64,000 nucleotides of DNA. It comes from JAICUF01 sp038250675. Lineage in GTDB: Bacteria > Gemmatimonadota > Gemmatimonadetes > Gemmatimonadales > GWC2-71-9. A model generated the notes under the pieces. It ran no database searches and was not told the DNA's origin. It saw only the letters and a program-made list of their open reading frames with translations. How positions within the stretch are numbered: the first letter of the stretch is position 1; the number at the start of each line of letters is the position of its first letter. The stretch lies in the NCBI GenBank assembly GCA_038250675.1, contig JBBSCB010000002.1, positions 62,001 to 126,000 on the forward strand, given 5' to 3'. Of this stretch, positions 8,973-15,784 are shown one piece after another. Made by a program: the position numbers and the translations under genes.

Positions 8973-10148
8973 TCAACCCGTAATCAACTCCCGCTGCGGC
9001 TCGGCCGGCGTGACCACCGGACCGTCCGCGCCCCAGTACATGTTGATCTCGCTGCGCACCCCAAACTCCCCCGGCAGATAGATCCCCGGTTCGATCGAGA
9101 AGCCCACACCCGGCACCAGCCGGCGGTCGTCGTGCGTCTCGTAGTCGTCCAGGTGCGGTCCCGAGCCGTGCAGGTCCCGATCGATCGAATGCCCGGTCCG
9201 GTGCACGAAGAACTCGCCGTAGCCCGCCGCCTCGATGACGCCGCGCGCCGCCCGGTCACCCTCGTACCCGGCGATCGGACGCCCCGCCTGCGCCGCCTCC
9301 CGCACCGTCCGCGCTGCCGCATCCCGCGCGTCGCGTACCACGATCCAGACTTCCCGCACCCGCGGCGGCACCACGGCGCCGCTGAATCCCATCCACGTCT
9401 GATCGGCAAACACGGTGTCCAGCGACCGGCCGGCCCACAGATCGAGCAGGATCACCTGGTCCGGGGCCAGTGCGGCGTCGCGCCCCGGGTGCGGTTCGTA
9501 GTGGGGGTTGGCGCCGTTGGGGCCGAACCCGACGATCGGCGGAGTGTCCAGCACCAGGCCCTGCGCCTCGAGTGCCCGAATCACCCGCGCCTGCAGCGCG
9601 CACTCCGTGAGCCCCGTCCCGCCTTCGGTGACCGCCTGCGCCAGTGCCTCCCGGGCCACTGTGGCCAGGATCCCGGCCGCCGCCACGTGGTCGGCGCGCT
9701 CCGCCTCGCTCCAGCGCGCGGCAAAGGTGGTGACCAGCGGGCCCGACGGCACGATGGTGGCCCCGAGCCGGGTCAGGAGCTGCACCACGCCGTAGGGAAC
9801 CCGGTCCAGATAGGGCACGGCATCGTCCGGCGAGATCTCCATCGCCAGCCGCCGGCCCGCCACCAGCGGGCCCAGCGCTGCATGCAATTCCTCCCAGCGG
9901 GCATAGGTGACCACCCGGCCGGGAAAACCCGCCAGCGGCTGCAGCTCGATCTTGTGCGCCACCGCCACCGGCTCCCCATCGCGCGGCAGCAGCACGAACA
10001 GCCGCCGCGTCCCCATCCCGCCGAGTGCCAGCACCCGGCCGGCGACCGGGTTGAGCCCGTGAAAGTCTAACAGCAGCCACCCGTCTGCACCCGCAAGGTC
10101 GAGCCCCGCCCGGAGCGCGTCCCGGTCCAGCTCCGCCAGTCCGCTCAT
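8973..10148 (-). CDS. M24-family metallopeptidase (Xaa-Pro aminopeptidase-like)
   Basis: 391 aa from ATG 10148, which overlaps the stop of the upstream V4R-like gene by ATGA. The C-terminal two thirds is a pita-bread fold. Candidate metal ligands in order are Asp in ILLDLWAG, Asp in VFADQTWM, His in FFVHRTGHSID, Glu in GFSIEPGIY and Glu in VRSEINMYW, so the di-metal site looks complete. The N-terminal ~140 residues resemble the creatinase/prolidase N domain. Such enzymes remove N-terminal residues before proline or cleave X-Pro dipeptides in the cytoplasm. No signal peptide is present. Exact specificity is not predictable. It is probably cotranscribed with the V4R-like gene, a pairing whose logic is unclear. 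Confidence 0.9.
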   Translation of the reverse strand: MSGLAELDRDALRAGLDLAGADGWLLLDFHGLNPVAGRVLALGGMGTRRLFVLLPRDGEPVAVAHKIELQPLAGFPGRVVTYARWEELHAALGPLVAGRRLAMEISPDDAVPYLDRVPYGVVQLLTRLGATIVPSGPLVTTFAARWSEAERADHVAAAGILATVAREALAQAVTEGGTGLTECALQARVIRALEAQGLVLDTPPIVGFGPNGANPHYEPHPGRDAALAPDQVILLDLWAGRSLDTVFADQTWMGFSGAVVPPRVREVWIVVRDARDAAARTVREAAQAGRPIAGYEGDRAARGVIEAAGYGEFFVHRTGHSIDRDLHGSGPHLDDYETHDDRRLVPGVGFSIEPGIYLPGEFGVRSEINMYWGADGPVVTPAEPQRELITG

Positions 10149-10765
10149 TGGTATGCCTCCGCCTGGGCGGCGCGCCACAGGCACGCCGCATCGCCGCGAC
10201 CGCGGCAGGTTTCGTGTCGCATCGTCCCTTCGAAGCCGGTGAGCGTCCGGAGCAGCTCGACAAATGCCGCGGCGTAGAAGCCGCAGGCCTCGCCCGCCGG
10301 CCACGCCGCCACCGACAGCGGATCGGCCATGCGCACCTCGATGCCGGTCGCCGGCGCCCGCAGCTCTGCGGCAAAGGCATCCCGGGCCACCCGCCCCGCC
10401 GCCCGGGTGGCGATCCGCCGCCCCACACCGCCCGGCGCCACCCGCATCAGGGCCCGCGCCGGGGCCGTGCGCGCCGCGTACCGCGCCGCGCGCCGCCCGG
10501 CGTCGGCAAAGACCAGCCCGGCATCCGGCCGCCGGCCCACCAGCCGGAAGACCGAGACCGCCTCGTCCCCGCCGACGGCCCCGTCGCGCTCGCGCGCCGC
10601 GCCGTAGCGTTCGATCTGTGCCGCCACCGTGGGGCTCAGCCCCAGACGCTTGGACACGATCTCCGGTGAGAGTTCGTCGAGCCCATCCTCCACCGGCGTA
10701 TCCAGGTTCCGGATCGCCTCGAGCAGACTCAGCGGAATGAATGCGGGAATGGCGACGTCGGTCAC
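10145..10765 (-). CDS. V4R (4-vinyl reductase)-like small-molecule-binding protein
   Basis: 206 aa if translation begins at GTG 10765, where the first plausible protein sequence (TDVAIPAFIPLSLLEAI) begins; sequence further upstream in frame looks non-coding. The C-terminal part has the V4R hallmarks: a Gly/Cys turn (ACGFYAAAFVELLRTL) followed by GFEGTMRHETCRGRGDAACLW near the end, with cysteines spaced as in V4R and XylR-N ligand-sensing domains. These domains bind hydrophobic molecules or metals. No output domain is present, so it may act as a stand-alone sensor, chaperone or enzyme subunit. It overlaps the M24 gene by 4 bases and is divergent from the sigma factor gene at 10896. Confidence 0.65.
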   Translation of the reverse strand: MTDVAIPAFIPLSLLEAIRNLDTPVEDGLDELSPEIVSKRLGLSPTVAAQIERYGAARERDGAVGGDEAVSVFRLVGRRPDAGLVFADAGRRAARYAARTAPARALMRVAPGGVGRRIATRAAGRVARDAFAAELRAPATGIEVRMADPLSVAAWPAGEACGFYAAAFVELLRTLTGFEGTMRHETCRGRGDAACLWRAAQAEAYQ

Positions 10766-10895
10766 GGAGTCGGGGGTTGGCGGGCGGTGCCGCGCGCAAA
10801 CGCGCAAAGCTGATGACCGGGCGGAACATAGCGACCGCCCCGCGGGCGAGCCAGTGCTCCCTTGCGCCGCCTTCCGACCGCGCGAACATTCCGCC

Positions 10896-11462
10896 ATGGC
10901 CGAGCCGGTGCGGCACCCCGATTCCTTCGAGCGCGAAGCGCTGCCCCACCTCGACACGGTGTATCGGGTGGCGCTGCGCCTCAGCGGTGATCCCAGCCGC
11001 GCCGAGGACCTGGTCCAGGACACCATGCTCAAGGCGTTCCGCGCCTGGTCCCAGTTCCGCCCGGGAACCAATGCCCGCGCCTGGCTGCTCACTATTCTGC
11101 GGAACACGTTCATCAACGAGTACCGCAAGCAGAAGCGGGAGCCGACGCCGGTCGACTTTGACGTCGTCGAGCCCTACATCATGCGCCAGGGCGGGCTCGA
11201 TGCCGACCCCGAAGGCACCTTCTTCAGCAGGATCGTCGACGCCAAGGTTCTCGAGGCGGTCGATGCGCTGCCAACCGACTTTCGCGAGGCACTGGTCCTC
11301 AGCGACATGGAAGGCATGAGCTACGCCGAGGTGGCGGAGTCGCTGGAGATTCCCATCGGCACCGTGAAGTCGCGCCTGTTCCGGGCTCGCCGGCTGCTGC
11401 AGGCCCGGCTGTACGATCACGCCGTCGAAATGGGATACATCAAGCCCCGGGAGGATCGGTGA
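10896..11462 (+). CDS. ECF sigma factor, SigR/RpoE-like
   Basis: 188 aa from ATG 10896; sequence upstream in frame is not protein-like. Region 2 is clear (YRVALRLSGDPSRAEDLVQD, then LKAFRAWSQFRPGTNARAWL), with the NTFINEYRKQKREP core-binding and -10-reading segment. Region 4 shows ALPTDFREALVLSDMEGMSY and IPIGTVKSRLFRARRLLQ, the helix-turn-helix that reads the -35. The closest well-known relatives are actinobacterial SigR factors, which control thiol-oxidative stress genes. Its stop overlaps the GTG start of a zinc-binding anti-sigma gene, which fits classic SigR/RsrA pairing. Target promoters were not identified. Confidence 0.94.
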   Translation: MAEPVRHPDSFEREALPHLDTVYRVALRLSGDPSRAEDLVQDTMLKAFRAWSQFRPGTNARAWLLTILRNTFINEYRKQKREPTPVDFDVVEPYIMRQGGLDADPEGTFFSRIVDAKVLEAVDALPTDFREALVLSDMEGMSYAEVAESLEIPIGTVKSRLFRARRLLQARLYDHAVEMGYIKPREDR

Positions 11463-11728
11463 GCACGCAGGAACCCCAGGCCGGCGACGGACTCGACTGC
11501 GCCGCCGCGCTCGACCAGCTGCATGACTACCTGAAGCAGGAGCTCACCCCCGCCGTGGCCGCGGAGGTTCGCGCCCATCTCGAGCGCTGCGCCCCCTGCT
11601 TCACCCGGCTTCGGTTTGTCGAGCGGTTTCAGGAAACCCTCCGCACCCCCGCCGCCGGCACCCGGTGCCCCGACCCGCTCCGCCAGCGCATCGCCGAAGC
11701 CCTCCGTCTCGAACTCGGCGGGCCCTGA
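11459..11728 (+). CDS. Zinc-binding anti-sigma factor, RsrA-like
   Basis: 89 aa, GTG start overlapping the sigma stop by 4 bases, so translation is coupled. The ZAS zinc motif is intact: Cys14 in GLDCAAALDQ and H40-x3-C44-x2-C47 in HLERCAPC, the same spacing as in RsrA, whose cysteines form a disulfide and release zinc and SigR on oxidation. It is soluble, with no membrane segment. The inferred role is to bind the sigma factor encoded just upstream and free it under thiol stress. The C-terminal tail is Arg/Leu-rich and variable. Redox function is inferred from ligand conservation. Confidence 0.88.
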   Translation: MSTQEPQAGDGLDCAAALDQLHDYLKQELTPAVAAEVRAHLERCAPCFTRLRFVERFQETLRTPAAGTRCPDPLRQRIAEALRLELGGP

Positions 11729-11731
11729 GAC

Positions 11732-12514
11732 GTGACGCCCGCGCTGGCGGCCGCCGTCAGCGCGGCGGCGGCCTGGCTCGGCTGGCGGGCGGGCGCCCTG
11801 ACCGCGAGCGGTGCACTCGCGGCGTGGTCGGTCGGCGCCGCCGTCCTGGTCGGCACCGGCTGGCCGGGCGGTGCGGTGCTCGCCATCTTCTTCCTGGCCG
11901 GCAGTCTGATCTCCCGCCTCGTCCCCCGTCGCAGCATTCTGCTCGACCCCAAGGGCCCTCGTCGCGACCCGTGGCAGGTCTATGCCAACGGCGGAGCTTC
12001 CGCCGTGGGCGCCCTCGCCGGTGCGGCCGCCGGCAGCGGGCTCGGCCTCTGGATCGTCACCGCGTCGCTGGCGGCCGCGGCCGCTGACACCTGGGCCACC
12101 TCGATCGGGCCGCTCGGGCGGCGCGACCCGCGCCTGATCCTCAGCGGTCGCCCCGTGCCGCCCGGGACCAGCGGCGCCGTGAGCTGGCTGGGCAGCGCCG
12201 GCGGGCTCGTCGGAGCGGTGCTGGCGACACTCCCCGCATGGCTCACCGGTCACAACGCGATGGCGGGTGCCGGCGCTATCATTGGAGTCGGAGGCATGCT
12301 GGCCGACTCGGTGCTCGGCGCCACGCTGCAGGGGCGGTTTCGCTGCCCCGCATGTGCGGCGCCGAGTGAATGGCTGCGGCACCGCTGCGGCACGGCGACA
12401 ATCCACGAAGGAGGGTGGCGATGGCTCAGCAACGACGGCGTCAACGCGGCAGCCACCACGGCCGCCGCACTCGCGGGGTGGGCGGCCTGGCGCTGGCTCT
12501 CGCCCTCTGCCTGA
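11732..12514 (+). CDS. DUF92 / TMEM19-family membrane protein
   Basis: 260 aa from GTG 11732, only 3 bases after the anti-sigma stop. Almost all of it is hydrophobic, with about six membrane spans. DUF92 signatures are visible: AADTWATSIGPLG at about 110-122, PGTSGAVSWLGSAGGLVGA at about 150-168, and MLADSVLGATLQGRFRCPAC near 205. The plant member VTE6 phosphorylates phytyl phosphate, so a CTP-type prenyl-phosphate kinase activity is possible but untested for bacterial members. The Cys-x2-Cys after the last motif may bind metal. Its last 94 bases overlap the lipoprotein gene in another frame. Confidence 0.88.
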   Translation: MTPALAAAVSAAAAWLGWRAGALTASGALAAWSVGAAVLVGTGWPGGAVLAIFFLAGSLISRLVPRRSILLDPKGPRRDPWQVYANGGASAVGALAGAAAGSGLGLWIVTASLAAAAADTWATSIGPLGRRDPRLILSGRPVPPGTSGAVSWLGSAGGLVGAVLATLPAWLTGHNAMAGAGAIIGVGGMLADSVLGATLQGRFRCPACAAPSEWLRHRCGTATIHEGGWRWLSNDGVNAAATTAAALAGWAAWRWLSPSA

Positions 12515-12930
12515 GTGCCTGCGCCGCCCCGGACCAGACCGGCCCCTCCACCGGCGGCGGCGACGCACTGGGCCAGCCGGTGACGCCGCCCGCCACGGGC
12601 GGCGGCGGCGGCGGCGGCGGTGCCGCGCTCGGCGCGCTCATCGGTGATTTCCAGACGATCAGCGTCATCCCGGTCAACGGTAACTTCCAGTCCACCGTCA
12701 CCCAGTGGCGCTTTGCGGCCGACTCCAGCTGCCGGCGCACCGTCAGGACCACGCTCCTCTCCGAGGGCATCGCGCAGACCACGCTGGCGGACTGCACCTA
12801 TACCACCAGTGTCAACAGTGTGTTGGTCACCTTCCCGGGATCGCCCACCGCGGTCTTTTCGGTAAGCTTCGCCGGCTTCTCGCCCGATCGGCTGGTCCTC
12901 GACGGAGTCGAATATCAGCGGATCGATTGA
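12421..12930 (+). CDS. Small lipoprotein, function unknown
   Basis: 169 aa from ATG 12421, preceded by GAAGGAGGG, an excellent ribosome binding site inside the end of the DUF92 gene. An Arg-rich N-terminus leads to a lipoprotein signal peptide with lipobox LSAC (Cys34). A Gly-rich linker (about residues 55-75, including a run of eight glycines) precedes a ~95-residue beta-rich domain with two cysteines (SSCRRTVR and LADCTY) that could pair. Mature protein is probably anchored in the outer or inner membrane facing the periplasm. No family recognised. Confidence 0.6.
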   Translation: MAQQRRRQRGSHHGRRTRGVGGLALALALCLSACAAPDQTGPSTGGGDALGQPVTPPATGGGGGGGGAALGALIGDFQTISVIPVNGNFQSTVTQWRFAADSSCRRTVRTTLLSEGIAQTTLADCTYTTSVNSVLVTFPGSPTAVFSVSFAGFSPDRLVLDGVEYQRID

Positions 12931-14146
12931 TCCCGGGCGCGGACGCCCGATCGACGTCCTGATCGTCGGCGCGGGGCCGGGCGGGAGCGCCGCGGCCACG
13001 CTGCTGGCGCGCCAGGGACTCGCGGTGACCGTCGTGGACCGCGCCACCTTCCCCCGCGACAAGGCCTGCTCCGAGTACATGAGCCCCGAGGCGGTCCGGG
13101 TCCTCGCGCGCCTCGGCGCGCTGGCCGACCTCGATGCGGCCGGCGGCATCGCCCTCGAAGGCACCATCGTCACCGCTGCCCTCGGCTCCCGGCTCACCGG
13201 CGCCTTTGCCCGCGCCGGCGGCACGCCATTTCGCCCGACCGGTCTCTCCCTCTCCCGCCGCATCCTCGACGCCCGCCTCGTGGCCGGCGCCCGCGCGGCC
13301 GGCGCCCGAGTCCTCGAGGCGACCGCCGTGGAAGATCTGGTGTACGACGACGGCGCGGTCGCCGGCGCCGTCGCGCGCGCAGCCGATGGCACCCGGCGGG
13401 TGCTCCGGGCCCGGCTCACCATCGGCGCCGACGGGCTGCGCTCCATCGTCGCCCGCCGGCTCGGCGGCCAGCGACATGGCCGCCCCCGGCGGATCGCCTT
13501 CGTCGCGCACGTCGCCGGGGTGGCCGGACTGGAACGGTCGGCGGAGATGCACGTGGGCCGTGAGGGCTACGTGGGACTCAATCCAATCGGAAACGGCGTG
13601 GCGAACGTAGCACTGGTGGTACCCGCGAGCCGCGCGCAGGACGCCCGGGGCCGGGCCGAGGGATTCTTTTTTGACGCGGTGGGCGCCTTTCCGGAGCTGG
13701 GTGAGCGGGTGGGCCGTCGGCTGGTGCGTCGCGTCCTGGCCACCGGACCCTTTGCCGCCACCGCCGCGCGCGTCGTCGCCGACGGCGCCCTGCTCCTGGG
13801 AGATGCGGCCGACTTCTTCGACCCGTTCACCGGGGAGGGCATCTACAGCGCACTCCGCGGCGCCGAGCTCGCGGCCGAATGGGTGCCGGTGGCGCTGGCG
13901 CCGCCGGGTGTGGTCCGCGCGCGGCGGCTGGCGGGGTACGCCGCGGCCCGCCGCAGCGCCTTTGCCGGCAAGTGGGCGGTGGAACGTCTCCTGGGCTACG
14001 GCATGTGGTTTCCCCGGCTGTTCGACCGTGCCGTCGCCCGGCTTGCGCGCCACGGCCTCGCGGACACGCTCATTGGCGTCACCGGTGACATCGTCCCGGC
14101 GCGCAGGGTTCTGAATCCCATCGTGCTCGCGCGCATGGTGCTGTGA
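12926..14146 (+). CDS. FAD-dependent oxidoreductase, geranylgeranyl-reductase family; start uncertain
   Basis: The dinucleotide-binding loop (IDVLIVGAGPGGSAAAT) is encoded from about 12950, upstream of the first usual start codon in frame (GTG 13025), while the frame is open only back to 12866 and holds no ATG, GTG or TTG there. I therefore mark the start at ATT 12926, which overlaps the lipoprotein stop; ATC 12914 or 12950 are alternatives. Downstream motifs are intact: DKACSEYMSPEAVRVLARLG, IGADGLRSIVARRLGG, and the second FAD motif LLGDAADFFDPFTGEGIY. Relatives reduce prenyl chains or hydroxylate or halogenate aromatic rings. A flavin reductase gene follows with a GTGA overlap, so a two-component monooxygenase is a reasonable guess. 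Confidence 0.85.
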   Translation: MDPGRGRPIDVLIVGAGPGGSAAATLLARQGLAVTVVDRATFPRDKACSEYMSPEAVRVLARLGALADLDAAGGIALEGTIVTAALGSRLTGAFARAGGTPFRPTGLSLSRRILDARLVAGARAAGARVLEATAVEDLVYDDGAVAGAVARAADGTRRVLRARLTIGADGLRSIVARRLGGQRHGRPRRIAFVAHVAGVAGLERSAEMHVGREGYVGLNPIGNGVANVALVVPASRAQDARGRAEGFFFDAVGAFPELGERVGRRLVRRVLATGPFAATAARVVADGALLLGDAADFFDPFTGEGIYSALRGAELAAEWVPVALAPPGVVRARRLAGYAAARRSAFAGKWAVERLLGYGMWFPRLFDRAVARLARHGLADTLIGVTGDIVPARRVLNPIVLARMVL

Positions 14147-14625
14147 CCACACCCGACGTCGATGCCGCCCGCTTCCGCCAGCTGCTCGGCCACTTCGCCA
14201 CCGGCGTGACCGTGCTCACCACGGTCACCGCGGATGGGCGGCCGGCAGGCATGACCGCCAACAGTCTCGCGTCGGTCTCCCTCGAACCGCCGCTGCTGGC
14301 GGTGAGCATCGGCCATGATGCGACGCTGCACGCGGCGCTGCTCGGCTGCACGGCGTTCGTTGTCAACGTGCTCGAGGCGTCGCAGGAGGCGATCTCGCGG
14401 CGCTTTGCCGGCGAGCACGCCGACCGCTTCGACGGCGTCGGCTATCGGCTGAGCGATCGGGGGCTCGTGCTGCTCGACGGCGCGCATGCCCATATCGAAT
14501 GCGAACGCCATGCGCTGTTCGAGGCGGGCGACCACACGATCGTCGTCGGCCGCGTCATCGGCGGCGGGCCCGGCGGCGGCCGCCCGCTGCTCTACTACCG
14601 CGGCGGATACGCGGCGCGCGGATGA
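14143..14625 (+). CDS. Flavin reductase (HpaC/DIM6-NTAB type)
   Basis: 160 aa, GTG start overlapping the upstream oxidoreductase by 4 bases. Typical flavin reductase-like domain over the whole length: FRQLLGHFATGVTVLTTV at the start, GRPAGMTANSLASVSLEPP in the flavin-binding region, and the conserved late HALFEAGDHTIVVGRV. These enzymes use NAD(P)H to make free reduced FMN or FAD for a partner oxygenase. The partner is most likely the neighbouring FAD-dependent protein. Length is normal for the family. No sign of regulation of its own. Confidence 0.92.
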   Translation: MTTPDVDAARFRQLLGHFATGVTVLTTVTADGRPAGMTANSLASVSLEPPLLAVSIGHDATLHAALLGCTAFVVNVLEASQEAISRRFAGEHADRFDGVGYRLSDRGLVLLDGAHAHIECERHALFEAGDHTIVVGRVIGGGPGGGRPLLYYRGGYAARG

Positions 14626-15323
14626 GCGCCGGCGGCCTCTCGATCAGTCCGCTCGGCGTGGAGCTGCTCGACGATCCCGCGGCGGACGCGGCGACCGTCA
14701 TCGCGTCGCTCGACGACATCGCCGTGGCCAACCGGTGGTTTGGCGGGACGGCGGCCGCGCTGCACGGGCTGGGCCGCATCCTGGCCGGCACGCCGCCGGG
14801 GACGCGGGTCACGCTGCTGGACATCGGCACCGGCCGCGGGGATCTGCCGGTGGCCGCGGTCCGCTGGGGGCGCCGCCGCGGGCTCGACATCGTGCCCGTC
14901 GGGCTCGAGCGGAGCGCGGTGGCGGCGGCGCTGGCGGTCGGGGCCGGCATCCCCACCGTGATCGCCGACGCCGCCGCCCCGCCGGTGCGCAGCGGGAGCG
15001 TGGACGTCGTCCTCGTGAGTCAGGTGGCGCACCACTTTGCACCTGCCTCGGTGATCCGCCTGGCCCGGACCTGCGACCGGCTGGCCCGCCTCGGCGTCGT
15101 GGTGGCCGATCTGCGGCGCTCCGGGCTGGCGGCGGCGGGATTCTCGCTCGCGGCACGGGCGCTGGGATTCGACCGGGTCACGCGGCTGGACGGTGTGACG
15201 TCGATCCGCCGCGGGTTCACCCGCGCCGGCATGGCCGCGCTCCTGGCAGAGGCCGGCGTGGATGCCCGGGTCGAGCGGCGCCCGGGCTCGCGCCTGGTGG
15301 CCACCTGGCGGAGCGTCCCATGA
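14622..15323 (+). CDS. Class I SAM-dependent methyltransferase
   Basis: 233 aa from ATG 14622, which overlaps the flavin reductase stop by 4 bases. Motif I is clear (TLLDIGTGRGDLPVAAV, about residues 64-80), the acidic motif II region follows (VGLERSAVA), then SVDVVLVSQVAHHFAP as the post-motif strand. The fold is Rossmann-like with a variable C-terminal half likely to bind substrate. By context the substrate is the product of the neighbouring ketosynthase and cyclase (an O- or C-methylation), but nothing in the sequence fixes this. Confidence 0.9.
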   Translation: MSAGGLSISPLGVELLDDPAADAATVIASLDDIAVANRWFGGTAAALHGLGRILAGTPPGTRVTLLDIGTGRGDLPVAAVRWGRRRGLDIVPVGLERSAVAAALAVGAGIPTVIADAAAPPVRSGSVDVVLVSQVAHHFAPASVIRLARTCDRLARLGVVVADLRRSGLAAAGFSLAARALGFDRVTRLDGVTSIRRGFTRAGMAALLAEAGVDARVERRPGSRLVATWRSVP

Positions 15324-15784
15324 TGCGGACGGTGGACCGGATCACGATGCGCGCACCGGCCCGGCGTGTCTTTGCGGCGGCGGCGGACGTCGAACAGTGG
15401 CCGACGCTGCTGCCGCACTACCGCTGGGTCCGCATGCTGGAGCGCCGGCGGGACGGCGGCATCGTGGAGATGGCCGCGTGGCGCCCGTTCGGGCCGCTGC
15501 GCTACCCCACCTGGTGGGTGTCGGAGATGTGGACGGATCCGGGGGCCGGCACGGTACGATATCGGCACATCCGGGGTATTACGGCAGGCATGGAAGTGGA
15601 GTGGACGGTGATTCCTACAGCGGAAGGCACGAACGTGACGATCGTACACGACTGGCAGGGGCCCCGGTGGCCGCTCCTCCGCCGACCGGCGGCGGAGTGG
15701 GTGATCGGTCCCGTCTTCATACATGGCATTGCCTCGCGGACCCTCGCGGGACTCGCCCGCGCAGTGGAGCGACCCAATGATTGA
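15320..15784 (+). CDS. SRPBCC / polyketide cyclase-dehydrase-like protein
   Basis: 154 aa, ATGATG start at 15320 overlapping the methyltransferase stop. START/Bet v1-like helix-grip pattern: DRITMRAPARRVFAAAADVE, VEQWPTLLPHYRW, then GGIVEMAAWRPFG, YPTWWVSEMW, RYRHIRGITAGMEVEW and a C-terminal long helix (SRTLAGLARAVE). The family includes aromatase/cyclases of type II polyketide pathways, COQ10-like proteins and lipid carriers. Its position directly before a ketosynthase gene, with 8 bases of overlap, favours a cyclase or product-binding role. Confidence 0.85.
   Translation: MMRTVDRITMRAPARRVFAAAADVEQWPTLLPHYRWVRMLERRRDGGIVEMAAWRPFGPLRYPTWWVSEMWTDPGAGTVRYRHIRGITAGMEVEWTVIPTAEGTNVTIVHDWQGPRWPLLRRPAAEWVIGPVFIHGIASRTLAGLARAVERPND

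Noticed and set aside
10149..11420. N-terminal extension of the M24 frame up to 11420
   Set aside because: This stretch runs through the V4R gene in another frame and antisense to the sigma factor; the ATGA overlap at 10148 marks the true start.
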